DNA of 64,000 nucleotides from the NCBI RefSeq assembly GCF_035582795.1, contig NC_134369.1:62496001-62560000 (forward strand), given 5' to 3'. Below, piece after piece: positions 12,001-23,720 of this stretch (the first letter of the stretch is position 1; each line of letters begins with the position of its first letter). The stretch is from Mycteria americana. Taxonomy: Eukaryota > Chordata > Aves > Ciconiiformes > Ciconiidae. A program made the position numbers and the translations under genes. The notes beneath the pieces are model-generated. The model was not told the DNA's origin. It saw only the letters and a program-made list of their open reading frames with translations, and did no database searches.

Positions 12001-13613
12001 GTGCTGCAAACTCTCTTGTAAGGTCCCCCCCTCCTGTTCACAGTCTGGTGTGGCTGCGCGGAGGGTGTCACTCCTGCCAGCAAGCTCTCATCGTAGACCA
12101 AGGCTGCTCAGTGCAGTCCAGGGCCCTCTCTTTGCCAGGGCTTTTTAACTAGGCCAAATGACTACGCGTACTATTTCGCCCAAAGGTGAAAATCAGAAGG
12201 TGGGCTACCTATCTGCAGTGTCTCAGCAAAAGGGATTCATGTAACTCCACATGACTTCCACATCTGCAAGAAGCTGTGGTGACTGAGCCATTGCCCTAAT
12301 CACCAGACACCCCGTCAAGGCAGTTATGAAATCTTTAAAAGTTCAGAAGCTGGACGGAGAAGTTTTTCATCGCTGCTTGCTTCCAAAGTTTCTTACCCAT
12401 CACACCCAGCCCACCACTAAGAGTTAAAATTAATCTCACAACAGCTGCACAGAGCTGCATTTTTCCTGTGCATTTTACAGATTACAAAATTGAGCAACAA
12501 AGGGTTAACAAGATTTGCCCAAAGGTATCTGGAGCAGAGCCCAGAGGAAAAACCAAGCTTGACGAGAACCCAGGGAAAGTTAAGCAAGGACAGAAGCAGT
12601 GGGACTCTGAAATCAATTCAGGATACAGCTTTGGGTGTAGAGTGAAGAATGAAAGAATATGAGCTTCCATTGTCTTTCACCTGTATCCTAACTCTTCTCT
12701 CTGAAAACACCACATCTGTGTAGTAAGAATTAAATCAAACAGGACTGGAGGGAGGAATATGACACAAAATGGAGAAAGGTTTATGCAAGGGTCTTCAGCA
12801 AAGCAATGGGCAAACTGCTCAGGAGGGGTCTAGCAAGCTGCACTCGTCCTGCCTCAATACATGCAACACATAGGAAATGTTTACTTGGTACAATGAGCCC
12901 ATGTACAACCTACCTCCCCCACCGCCCACCCATGTACAACCTACCTCCCCCTCCCCACCGCCCACCCATGTACAACCTACCTCCCCCTCCCCATCTGTGG
13001 AAGAACAACATCTGTTGGAGTCACACCTGACAGGGTGTCAGTCACACGTACACCGTCTTTCTCACAAGACACATCAGGAGTCTTTGCAGGGATAAAAATA
13101 AGAACAGCAAAGAGAAATACTTGTGCGGCAAAGGGCAAGTAAAATACAGAAGTTTCCAGAGGAGCAAGTGTTCAGTTGCAGTTGAGAAAGGACAAGAACT
13201 CAGATGAAGGATGGGGAGGAGGAAAGCGTAAAGCACCTACTCCAGAAGCTAACGAAAACAAGAGCCCGCAGGGCTGGGAGAGGCAGAGACGGTCCAGGAC
13301 TGGACACAGAGATAACTTCAAAGTTACCTGCAGGCGTCTCTCCCCCTGCTTCCTTCCTACTGGTTGCCATCTTCAGCAAATTCCCTGCCACATCCTCCCT
13401 GCCAGCCTTCTCCTCCGCTGCTTCTTTCCCACTAGCCACAGCCTTTAGCAATTTGCCCGCCATGGTTTTCAGCTTCCCTCTCCTCTTCGCTTCCTGCTTC
13501 TTCCTCTCCTCATGCGCAGCCTTGGGCAGCATCCTTGCGTCTTCCCCGGCCATTTTCTCCCACTTGCTGCCTCTTCCTGCGAAGGCTCCCCAGGAATACT
13601 TTGTCTTCCTCAT
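1..13613 (-). CDS. TNFAIP2: TNFAIP2 (M-Sec) family gene, partial, spliced
   Basis: Minus-strand Sec6/EXOC3-TNFAIP2 family gene whose 3' end lies beyond the left edge. M-Sec proteins are cytosolic, Sec6-like helical proteins linked to RalA/exocyst and to membrane protrusions and tunnelling nanotubes. I found six coding exons: 13328-13613, 10956-11550, 4952-5026, 2640-2740, 1484-1576 and 96 downwards. Junctions have consensus GT-AG ends and phases run 1, 2, (gap), 0, 0, 2, 2. Family marks include a lysine-rich N-terminus, a CLEECLRFLE helix followed by a YENEVRSFLQ stretch, an ENCCILR end and a HGFLDRMEDDI segment. These line up in order with TNFAIP2 as I recall it. The phase break between 10956 and 5026 shows that at least one exon is not placed. 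EXOC3L4 is the main alternative; being the neighbour of EIF5 favours TNFAIP2. Family assignment is firm, exact orthology less so. Confidence 0.75.
1484..1576 (-). CDS. TNFAIP2: TNFAIP2-like internal exon (93 bases)
   Basis: Acceptor TTTTAATTTAG and donor CAG|GTTAGA on the minus strand. It contributes one base, 30 codons and two bases (phase 2 in, phase 2 out), continuing exactly from the 2640-2740 exon. Joined residues read FLES then YENEVRSFLQ and end ILENCCILR, matching FLRSYQRAFNEFLE ... INNCLSFR of TNFAIP2 in order and spacing. Confidence 0.85.
2640..2740 (-). CDS. TNFAIP2: TNFAIP2-like internal exon (101 bases)
   Basis: Acceptor AATCCACAG, donor GAGAG|GTAGGA on the minus strand. It starts in phase 0 and ends two bases into a codon. 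It encodes a heptad-like helix beginning ILTEKAEAASRV and ending CLEECLRFLE, the counterpart of the helix ending LPAFLRSY in TNFAIP2 and MNSFLSRY in EXOC3. Confidence 0.85.
4952..5026 (-). CDS. TNFAIP2: TNFAIP2-like internal exon (75 bases)
   Basis: Acceptor AATATTTAG and donor CAG|GTAAAC on the minus strand frame 25 codons in phase 0. The residues (KEVGKALKEAF ... AAVIQ) align with the KALExxxxxW to AIDIIQ stretch that in TNFAIP2 and EXOC3 lies just before the next conserved helix. The segment is about 14 residues shorter than in human TNFAIP2. Its phase joins cleanly to the exon at 2640-2740. Confidence 0.7.
9030..9095 (-). CDS. possible TNFAIP2-like exon (unconfirmed)
   Basis: A 66-base open stretch with a pyrimidine-rich acceptor (TTTTATTCCCACAG) and a donor CAG|GTGTGC on the minus strand. 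It enters and leaves in phase 2, so it fits the end of the 10956-11550 exon. Joined to that exon, its residues (FKIRNVLVKLAASLLAEPALL) keep the same length from the WGLKMY tryptophan to an LL pair as in human TNFAIP2. A further exon would still be needed to reach phase 0 before 5026. It may be a chance open stretch. Confidence 0.35.
10956..11550 (-). CDS. TNFAIP2: TNFAIP2-like coding exon 2 (Sec6 N-terminal helices)
   Basis: Acceptor TATTGCAG precedes 11550 and donor AG|GTATGT follows 10956. Exon 1 ends one base into a codon and this exon supplies the other two, giving an ETICGFIEQGKFFEACDHIY start. About 197 codons, ending in phase 2. The stretch GLLVTYARCCHASFSSHL and the later YEWGLKMYK match in order and spacing the conserved YAESYHQHF and LLWVQNLY regions of TNFAIP2. 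This is the largest exon and the best single piece of evidence for the family. Confidence 0.85.
12901..12997. repeat. minisatellite, ATGTACAACCTACCTCCCCC units
   Basis: Nearly three tandem copies starting at 12901, 12932 and 12968. The first unit is 31 bases and the second 36; they differ by a five-base CTCCC insertion. It lies in intron 1 of the TNFAIP2-like gene. Confidence 0.9.
13328..13613 (-). CDS. TNFAIP2: TNFAIP2-like coding exon 1 (start codon, basic N-terminus)
   Basis: Begins at an ATG (13613-13611) and ends at a donor GTAACT read on the minus strand, giving 95 codons plus one base. The encoded segment is lysine- and arginine-rich and predicted to be soluble, as in the polybasic N-terminus of TNFAIP2, which is reported to bind acidic phosphoinositides. 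It contains two copies of a motif of the form AGxLLKxAxSxKEA, near residues 52-65 and 76-89. No acceptor is needed for the coding part; a 5' untranslated intron cannot be excluded because a pyrimidine-rich TAG lies just upstream of the ATG. Confidence 0.75.
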
Positions 13614-13819
13614 GACCCCAGCAGATCCAGATGCTTTCTACCCAACTGGGAATACTATCAGAAAAAAACATCAGAAACACTTCTATGCAAGGTGATCTTA
13701 GTGGCTATCTCTCAGAGAAGACATTTCTCCCCAGATTGGCTTTTTTTTCCGTGAGGCTACAGGCTTCAGCTGCCTTCGAAGAAGTCTAACCTGGTTCCTG
13801 CCCGTGCTGAGCGAGGACA

Positions 13820-13828
13820 TTTTTATAG
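13820..13828 (-). promoter_or_regulatory. TATA-like box upstream of the TNFAIP2-like gene
   Basis: CTATAAAAA on the minus strand, about 205 bases upstream of the ATG at 13613. A start site roughly 30 bases downstream would give a 5' leader of about 180 bases without an intron. A kB-like decamer (GGGATTTTCG, 13925-13934) lies about 100 bases further upstream. TNFAIP2 is a TNF/NF-kB-induced gene in mammals, so such a site would make sense, but it matches the consensus at only nine of ten positions. Confidence 0.4.
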
Positions 13829-14267
13829 GCTGCCAGCCCTCTTATGTAATCTCTCTCTCTTCTAGGAAAATAATGTCAAAAACCTCATACACAATCTAAC
13901 CACAAACACTGGGGGAAAGCCAGCGGGATTTTCGGCATTTTCTAAATGACTAAAACATCCCTGCGCGCTGCCAGTGATTTCGATGACAACCCCGTCGGTT
14001 TAAGGGAGTTGATTATTAATAGTTTCTATGAAGCACGCATCACTTTCCACCCACCCCACGCGCCCCGGCTGCACCTGAGTTCTTCTTTGGCAAGAAGATC
14101 ACGCCTGGCTTTGGAGCCAACTTTTTCCCCACCTCCCAGCAAGCCTAGTGTTAGCCAACAGGGAAGTAAAGCCCCGGAGAGCGGGCGCTGGTTTTCATGT
14201 TTTAGCAGCACCATTCAGAGGAGATAAGAGTGATCTCAGCCTTCTGGATTGTGCAATTTTCCAGCAA

Positions 14268-14391
14268 CTATATACACTATTATATATTATTTTATATTTA
14301 TATACACATGCACATATATATACACGGCATAACATCACAGTAATCCACCATAAACGTGTGTGTGCGTGTCCATATGTGTATGCACACATAT
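14268..14391. repeat. AT and TG/CA microsatellite tract
   Basis: TATA-rich stretch (14268-14327) followed by an interrupted TG/CA stretch (14355-14391). It marks the start of the gene-poor interval. Confidence 0.75.
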
Positions 14392-15424
14392 AGGTCTATT
14401 CACCAGCCAACGTCCACAGCGAAGAGAAAGAGATGTATGCCCGCTTAGGGCAAGGACCGTACTGGCGAGTCCGGGGCTGCTAATGGTTCTGACCATAAAC
14501 AAATTTCTACACAGAAAGTATCATTTGACTCCAGGAGCTCATATTTAAAACAGATTTTTAAAAAGTCCCTGCACTGCTGTGAGAAAGACACTACCCTTGG
14601 AGATAAACTGAAATGCTGTCCTTACCACACTCTCTTTGCAAGATAGTTACCAACTGGTTTTTAGTTCTCCATTCCATTATTATAAAAATGAAATAAAGAA
14701 CTTGAGGATTTTCATCAGCTGAGGACAGAGTCTTGTATTAGCCATTACAAGCTGTATTGATTCAAAACCATATACTATTGAAGAATGATTTTGAGGGGTA
14801 TGAATTTAAAGGGCAATTTTTCCACACAGCATCTAGATCATTCTGAATATGTGCATTCATCTTTCTGCATTTAACGCCTGCAGTTTCTTCCAAGATTTTC
14901 TACATTTTCGTGACAGTAAAATTCCACTAGTTTCCTACTTGGAAACCAAGTAAATGTTGTGTTGTTCCGGCTCTTTTACTCAGTGCTTAATTCCACCAGC
15001 ATGTTATCACAGAGCCGTTTGATTCATTAGTAACGATAGGGAGGAGGAAATAAATACACTTCATTTGGAAGGACAAACAGAAATTCCAGCAGTGGTCATA
15101 CATTTGATCTGTTGCCAGTAGGAAATACTGAGGTTGCAAAACACAGTGTTTTCCCAGGTTGTGAAAAAAGTTGAAAATTGAGAAGCTTTATGTACATTCC
15201 ATTTTGACCTTAATTTTTAATTGGCTAAAGTGAAAATATTTCCTTTGGAATATTACAGCTGCACTATATATGACTACAAGATGGAGTGAGAGGGTTAGTA
15301 CTGCATTGACACATTCCAGGCGTGCTGAAACCCTTCAGCAATATTTTCCCATGAAAATTCCAACACAGTATGTTTATGTTTCACTTCAACAGCATTTTTC
15401 CAACAAGCCTGGCTCTAACAAAAA

Positions 15425-16171
15425 TCATTTCCTCAGACTTCTCTGTGGAAGGAAATTGGATGTCAAAGTGCCAGTCCTGCAGGCAAGATTCTCTGCAGTA
15501 TCCAGATTTTGGACACAGTACAATCGCAGATCTTGCCCTAAACTGGGGCAACATGATGTATGGGAATTGCTGTATTTTCCCAGAAAGCTCCTTTCAAGGG
15601 AATACAATATGAGCCTGTGGAAAGCAGGGAGTGACTGAGCAGAGATGGATAGACTCCCTGAGGCTAGGACCATCTCTTGCTGCATGGTCCACTCAACCCG
15701 CTCAATCAAAGCCGTGGTAGACACTACCCAAGATGAGAGTGCCTCAGGGCACACCCCATCTGAGCATCGCAGCACCAGCAACCCAGATCTCATCTGTTCT
15801 ACCTTTAATTGGTTCACAAACCAGGGGCAATGTGTGTCTATAGGCAAAGCAGGCAGCTGCTTGGGGGAGCAGGCAGCTACGAGCACCCTACGAAGGGACA
15901 GCAAGTTGGAGACGGCCTTTCTGACTGTGGGTGCTGAGCCTGTCAGCAGCATGAGGCGATGCCCCATCCCTCCTGCTGCAGCGGAGCAGCAATCCATCGT
16001 CACCCACTCTGCATACCTCTGCCCTTCCAAAGGCAAGGGATGAAGGATGGCATCACTGAGGAGGAATGCACTCTGCCAGGAGAGGACATGCCACAGGGGA
16101 GCTGCCAAAAGGCCACCAGCAGCCTGCTTTTTTGGGTCTATGTGCCTTAACAGCACATGCAGGGTGCACAC
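15425..16171 (-). other. long unassigned open frame, not called as a gene
   Basis: A 249-codon stop-free stretch on the minus strand starting at a GTG, not an ATG, with a 133-codon open frame on the opposite strand (15645-16043). I recognise no domain, signal peptide or transposon motif. It could be chance, an exon of a noncoding RNA, or a decayed repeat. Confidence 0.2.
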
Positions 16172-17596
16172 GTCTCTCCCCTCTGTCTCTAATGCTGTTT
16201 TACCGCTCAGGCTAAGGTTCTGCAGCTAAAACATGGGGATGATTTGAATCTCTAGGAAGAGCTTCTACTGCAGTGCTTCCATGAATGGTTTTATGCCTAG
16301 ACAAGCAAAGTCCTCAGGGAAGCTACGCCCTTTACAGCAGAGGAGCTGAAAAGTGTCAAGATCAAACTAGAACAAAGGTCTTTCACCAAGTGTTAACATA
16401 ACGCAAAAGGATTGTTTGCTGTCCAAAACCACCATTTTGGGCAGGGAAATTGAGGCACTTCTACATTTCACCTGCCCCTTCCATGGGCTCCTGAGCTGCC
16501 CACCCAAGCAGAAAGAAGGGCAATAGGAAACCACAAGGACACAGCACCGTAACAAGCACAGTTCTGCTTCTGAACAATCTCCTTTGTCAGGTGTACGGAA
16601 TGACCTTCTTCCTCCTCAAAAGCCACGTCTGGGAAGCCCGCCCCCGCCCCCTCCTTCTTCCTGGTGTTTCAATGCCTCTATTTATCCAGCCTGACGTTCT
16701 CTAGGTGGGTCATTCTCCTTCCTGCCCTCACCCTTGCTATGCTCACTGCAAAAGAGGAGCAATTTGTCTTCTGGGAACATCCCCACCATTCAGGAGTTTC
16801 CCCCGTTGCCTGGAGCTCCTGGAAAAGCCCACAGCCTCCTCACCTCACTGAGACTCTGTCTTTCTACCTCAGAAAAACTGTAACTCCTTTGTCTTTGGGA
16901 TCTTTCATTAAACAAGCGAGTACCTGGCATAAATTTTTATGTTGTTTCTCTGTTGACTTAACTCTTTATCTTGCTGCTTCCCATTTCTTTTGCCTATATA
17001 GATAAAATCTCTTCATAATAAGTGGATTGTGTGCCTGACTTGAACAATAGCTGTTTGGTCTGGATGCTAATCGGATGAAGTCAGACTATTAGCCCTTCAA
17101 ATGAAATGACTTTGCAAGAGTCCAGTTACATTAATATTCCAATTCCAGCAATGCAGTGATGCCCCTGCTTGCTTTGCAGGGACCCCACATGAACACAGTC
17201 AGGCATATACAATGGAAACTTTGTGCTCAGTAGCATCTGTTATACGAAATACACTTGAGTCCTAACAGGCGGGCTGGATCAGCAGTATCTGGAGAGAGAG
17301 ATCTGGGGGTTTTTTACCTCCTTCTTTGTTTCCAGAACATGCTGGTACTCTCCACCACTTTGAACCAAAGGCATGAAAGACGGCAGAAAGGAATATTAAC
17401 TATGATGATAAAACTTGCAGAGTACGGCACAGAAGCATGGTGGTTCCCTAGGATATAAATCCATGCAAAAGCACTTTGTGAAGCTGTGCTGTAGTCTGAC
17501 AATGTGTTCCTCCACCCACACACAGCATCTTTGATTTCATCAGCAAAGAACAGCCAGTCTGTATTATAAGCAAGGCAGGCTTTTTGGAGAGAGAGA

Positions 17597-17622
17597 AAAC
17601 AAACAAACAAACAAAACAAAAA
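17597..17622. repeat. AAAC microsatellite
   Basis: Short run of AAAC units ending in AAAACAAAA. Confidence 0.8.
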
Positions 17623-18855
17623 TACCCTCCCCTCCAATTTGACATTGCAGCTGGCATTGCTGTAATGGTCATATGCAAGAAGTGACTTTGTTAATCGTGC
17701 AAAATTAGCTGTTTATTATTCTGCGGAAAGCATATATTTCTTCTTATTTCCTAAGGATAATCCCATTTCCTAAAGAAATGAGACAGTGCAGCCACAGGTT
17801 GTGCGCATCTCTGTGTCCATCTGATCCCCTGCCCTAATGCACTTGAGTGGGTTTTAAGTCAGTTTTAACCAGTTTTAAAGCTAGTTTTAACAAAACTGAC
17901 AGAGGGTGGCTGGCATGAAATAGTACATCCTTACACACTTCATGAAAATACATGGCTGAGGAGAGAGGGTAGACCTTCACTGCTCCTGCTGAGGAACAAA
18001 ACACGGCATGAACTCAGCCTTTATTAGACATCAGAGACTCCACCCGGCAGCTCAATCTGAAGGTACACAGACATGGTTTCCTTGCCTCTGTTGCTCACCA
18101 AATCCCCTGTTTACTCTCCAGCTAACCCATGTGTGTGCAAGAGTAACTGAAGCAGCACAAATATTTAATACAAGCAACCTTTCCCATAGCAGCTGAAACA
18201 AAGCTGCTTCCCTACGGTGCTTCCTCGCCCCAGGCTGCACCCCCTTGCCTCCCCGAGATCTGTGTTACCCCCAAACAGGCCCAAGAGGCTGCGAGTTTGG
18301 AGCTAATTGGGAGCTGCCACTGCTGCCCAGCAGCCACGGTCGGAGCAAAAGGGAAAGAAGGAAGTTTCTTCCTTTCTCTTACTGAGCACGTTCGCTTGAG
18401 CAGCTCTTCTCCACTCGGCCACTGATTTTCATCCCATTTTGCAGAAGTTAATCTGAGACTTCTGTCCTGCTCTGGATTTGTCTGAAACTAGAGGAATTCC
18501 GTTTAGGAGGAGGGGACAGACAGATGGATTGACAGACAGACAGGCTGCATGGTCCCAGCAGTTTCAGAAACCACACTAAAGTCCTAAGAATAAGTTCCCT
18601 GAAAAACTGCATGCTGCCCCTTCCCCTGCCCTGAATACTGAAACAAAACACGTTTGGACTTGTACAATTTGCGCTGCCTGTTTTCCTCCTGATTGTGAGG
18701 ACCCTGTTCCAAAGTGACCTCAATTTTCACTTAATTAGTAACCTACTTTGCTGTTCGTTTGCAACATTTTTAGCTAATTCCTAGGGATTTTGCCTAATTC
18801 GGGCTTTTTTCAGAATGAAACAAGCATTGCTTTAAAGAAGATGTTTCCCCTTTTG

Positions 18856-18893
18856 ACAACAACAACAACAATAGTAGTAATAAATAAATAAAT
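18856..18893. repeat. compound AAC / AGT / AAAT microsatellite
   Basis: Consecutive short runs of CAA, TAG and TAAA units. Confidence 0.85.
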
Positions 18894-21800
18894 CACACAA
18901 CCCCCAAAATTTTAAAGATGAACTGTAGAAAGCCAAGCAGTAGGGATGTTTGAAGTGGCTCTCAAAATCCCTGCATTAAGAATATCCTATCCACATAGTA
19001 AGAGAATAAGCAATACTTCCTGAAGTCGCAGCTTAGTCTTCAGTAAAGAAACTGGGACCAAGCTGGGAATTCCTACTCCTTGATTTTGCCCCGCAGGCCT
19101 CCAGCAAGGACTGAGGATACTGTAGTCATTGCAGCTTCCTTCTGTTTTCCTTCAGCATCAGTGGAGGAGGGAGAAAAAAATTACCCACCAGACAGAGTAC
19201 ACAGCACACAATACAGAATGGTTAAAAAAAGAGTTTCTTCTAAATAGGCGGTTGGGTTCAACCAAGCACTGGGATAATAAAATATTTCAAAGCAAACTTG
19301 TTAATTGTCACATATTTAATAGACCTGAGGCCCTGTTTGGAGCTAGGTTACATTTAGGTGTGGGGAGGCACAGAAATAGCGGGCAGCGGGAGGAGCGGGA
19401 GGGGGCGTCTGTGCCCCCCAGCTCTGTCGGGAGGCCAGCGGCTGGTTTGGCATCACTGGTGTGCGGGACGGGGGCTGCAGCCCCCAGCGTGGGACGGGCA
19501 CCTGCAGGGGACACGGGGAGAGGAGGGGGCCCGCAGACCCGGGTCAGAGAGGGGATGAAGCCCATCAGCTCCATCCCCTCGCCCCGTGCACCCCGGTTTG
19601 GTAAAAGCCCCCTGCTGCTTGCTACAGCGTGGGCTGGGCAGGATGTAAAGTTTCTGTAAAGGTTTGAGGGCTATCTTCCAATTTCTCCACGGGCAACAAG
19701 TTCTCAGGGAAAGCAGCTGGCACGGAAAACATCGGGGCCGCAAAGTGAGGCAGGCTGACCAAATCTGTGTTTGCCCAGGGCCTCCGGAGTCCTGCGTGGG
19801 CAGCAGGTGAAGAAGAGGTACTGTCTGGCCATGTTCTCCTACCATATATAAACAATATAGACAATATATACCCCATGCCAAACTGCAAAGTATACTGTGC
19901 CAAGGAGGGGCTTGAAGGACAGGTGACCTGACTTCTCTGCCTCAAAAGGGATCAGAAAAACACGAAGGAAAAATATCCCAGAAGTAGTTTTTCACCCCTT
20001 ATCTCCTGTTACTCAGGGTCCGCCCTCGCTACGTCAGCGCTCGGAAAGCCCAAGTCCTGAACAGCAGCTGAGGGAAGTGTTTCTGCCACAGAAACCACCG
20101 CAGTGCTACGGGCTGTCAGCCTGGACACATCCCTAGGAGAGCAGCCACCCAGCAGCTTGGTCTCTAATCCTATGAGCTATCTGAAGAGTTATCCAAGGAA
20201 GGCTCCAGGGGCAGGTCTGCCAGAGGAAACCTACAACTTAAATGCTGCTTGCTATCCTTGGGATGGAAAGAGTTTTTTTTAAAAATAAATTACAGATATT
20301 GTTTGCTAGTGCGGTAAAGAATGCACTACCTCAACCACCACCATGTCTCTTTTCAAGATGATCTATGATTTTATCCAGAGGGTTGGGGTTTTTTTGAAAG
20401 CTTGTATTATGAATATTCCATCTCCATTTGGACAGACAAGCCTAAAATGATTTTATTCGAGTCTTTTCATTTGGCTTAGATTGACAGGATTCCTCTGTGC
20501 ATTTTTTCATAGATTCTTTCCAGCAGGAGAAACTTTAGGTACAACTTCACAGGAAACTTCCTACACACATCTGTACCCACAGCCCCACACAGAGCAGCAT
20601 ATGCAGAGACTGGGGACTGAAAACCCACATTACAACATTTGCATGTTTTTCCTGCTGCCACAAGAGGCCAGTGAGTGTGTAATTTCCAGTCTCCCATGTC
20701 TCAGCCCCACCGTACTGACATGGCTCCACAGGCACATCTGCCAGACACCATCTGGAGGCTAAAAATCATAACTACAGCTTGGCTGCCAGCACATCCCGAG
20801 ACCTCTCAGAGAGGAGCTGGGCACATTTAAATATTAACGCGAGATCACAACTCAACCATTTCTCCACTCATCATTCACAGCGGGTATCTCTGGCTACAAA
20901 CTAAGGCAGGAATGCCCCACACACCTGCGCTGCCAAAGGAGTTGTCATATGGGATGGGGTATATTAACAACACAACCCGGGGCCCTTATCCTCATTGCTG
21001 AACACTGACACAGCAGACAGGTTATTTAGGAGAGGAGGTGAGAGAAAAGAGATCAGCTTTCATATAGACACCTAAGTAAATCACATTTTCAGAAACGCTC
21101 AGCACCTAGCAGCTCCCATTGTCACTTCTGGACAGTCTGAGTAAGAACTCCATTCCCACCCCACGTGCGCGGGGAGCTGGTTTAGCCACTAGCCCTGGTA
21201 AAGCTCAGGATACCCAAGAAGATGCCACGTCACACTGTAAAAAGGTCAGTTTTAAAAGATTTTTGCAATCTCTAAACACTGGAGCGAGCTAGCTACAGTG
21301 AGGGGTTTGCTACAGCAAGAGGAACCCAAAAGGGTCCTAGGAGAGAGCTAATCATCTTCTGAAACTGTTTCAGAAAAATACCCTGGGGAGGAACTCTGCA
21401 TGAGCACGAAGAGAAGCATTAAATTTTTACCAGCAGGAGTTCAGGCTGAATAAAGCAGGCCTCCAAAATACATGGTGATAAAACATTTACACTGCACCAC
21501 TGTGTTTTCTTCCAAAACCAGAAAAGAATTTAGAGGAGACGTGGCACTAAAAAATTCAGCACTGCTACATGATGTGGAAGCTCCTTGAGAGTCTTCAACA
21601 TTTTCTGACCCTTTCTTCTCTTACAGGAATGAAAGAAATACCAACAAAGCAAGAAGTGGGCAAAACTTGGCGCAGGGGGCATCAGATACAGGCAAGGTAA
21701 AGGAAAGGGAAGAGTATTTGTAATGCATTCATCTGCTGCCAGTATCAGGATGTATCTCATCTTTCCGTTGCTTCCCACTTCTCAGCAAAGTGGAGGGAGC

Positions 21801-23720
21801 TCTATATAAAGACTCAGAGACACTAACCAGCTCCCCAGAGCTGCACAGCACCGACTGCCAGCACATTGGCAGTGTTCCTCTGCCGCCTTCATCGCAACCG
21901 CTCTGCCGGCATTCATCGCTCACAGCAAGTTTTCCCCTGCAAAGGAGAAAGATGTGATCCTCGAGGAACCAGAATTAGGTAATTTGTAAGGATGTTTCTA
22001 AACTATCAAGCAAATTAGAAAAGGAACCACTATTTTTTCCCATCCTGGACAAGCACGTTATCTGTCCTGTTACAACCTCAGATCTCCAGCACATGTTACT
22101 TACTGGCTGTCAAGAGCCAAGACTCTTGAAACTCAATTAATAAAAGAGCATTAAGGCCACATTCAAACAAAGGATTTAAGTAAGTGACTATTTCCTTTAG
22201 TTTCAAAGAGAATTTTCAGCCTCTTAGCTGTACACATCTGTTTAGTGAGCAGGAAATAGTGGTGTGGAGCGGTGTTTGTATGCTCCATGGCTACATGACA
22301 ACAAATGCCTTGGAGTCAATAATGTCTGAAAATTGCACAAACTGCAAACTAATTTAATATAGCTGATCTTGACACAGCACAGAATCATTGGATTTTAAGG
22401 CAGCTGCCTTGGAGCTTGTTTGTTTGAATGAATAGGTTTTTAATGGTATTTTCTGCACAAGGTTTTAATGGGGAGCTTCCAAGCCCAATAATGGTTACAT
22501 GTTCTCTGAGGTCTCCTTGGCTGTTACCACACTCTTCACAGTTAAATATACCTTAGGTGGGCAAAATGGGTAAAATGGTAGCAAAATATAAGCTTTCATG
22601 CTCAAAACCTGGTTTACATCATGAAAAAGAAGATTTTGTTGATGAGGATAAGAAGATGAACTGGGCACTCCCTAGCCCTGATTACTACTAACCTTACCCT
22701 GGGTAACCATTTAGGTCTATGCAAAGGGAAATCCAAAGAGCTGTAAAATATCTTCTGGATCAAAAAGGCTACGGATCCCACTTTGTACAAGTGGGACCTG
22801 AGTCCTTCGTGTCTGCAATTGCCTTCCCCCATCCTTTGCATGTGTAAATACAACTGAGAAAAAGCATATTAACATTTTCTTTCCTCTTGCTTCCCAGTCT
22901 CGGGGGGCCATCACACACAGATAAATCAGGAACTCCAAGCTGAACTGTAGTCTTACATAAAATACATAACACAACAGATCTGCCATGGTACAACTAGTTC
23001 CAAGAAGAAGCAGATGTACCTTGTGATATTAATTTATTCTAACATTTTTTGAAGGGAAGAGATGCGGAGAGATATTGATATGTGTGGCAGGTACTGACTG
23101 ATATTTAAAACCTTTGGCATTACCATATGTGCCTGGAAATAACTGCCAGTGCTATTAGTTGCTGTCACTGATGACAACATGTAAATGACTACCTAATCTG
23201 CATATACAATTAAATAATTAGATGCCATATGTAAGAGCAGATATTTATAGGTGCAGAATCAGAGAAAAAATTTAAGCACCATCTTCATAATGTATCATCT
23301 CACAAATCAGATCCTCTTGAACACAGGTACAGATCTTCATTACTGAGTGCCCCATCTTAGGTTAAAAAAAACGTAAAAATCACAATTAATATTTCATATT
23401 ATTGATTTTCCCTTGCGATGCACTGAATCAGTAATGCCTGCATCTAGCCTGCTGGCAGGAAGCTATAGCTGCTGTCCACAAAATGCCTGTCAACTTTCGG
23501 AGCTCATTAAGAACAAAACAAGCCAGGAAAAAACCCCGTCCTGCTCAAGGCCCATCCACCGCGTTCAATGAAGGCTTGATCTATTCTTATGAACAGCTGA
23601 CCTAGATTCTCTGCCTGAATGAGAGCATTTCCCAGCATCGAGGCTGTACAGAGAGTCAGAAATTCGTGTATCGCTTACCATGAGAGAGGAAAAAAAAAGA
23701 TATAATCTTAAGGGAAAGCG

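Noticed and set aside
13204..13695. 163-codon open frame on the plus strand
   Set aside because: It is the antisense of TNFAIP2-like exon 1, which has family homology and splice sites; low-complexity FPL/ASF-rich translation is a mirror of the lysine-rich N-terminus.
19129..19659. 176-codon open frame on the plus strand
   Set aside because: Its second half is in a GC-rich pocket where all frames are open, and nothing is recognisable in the translation.
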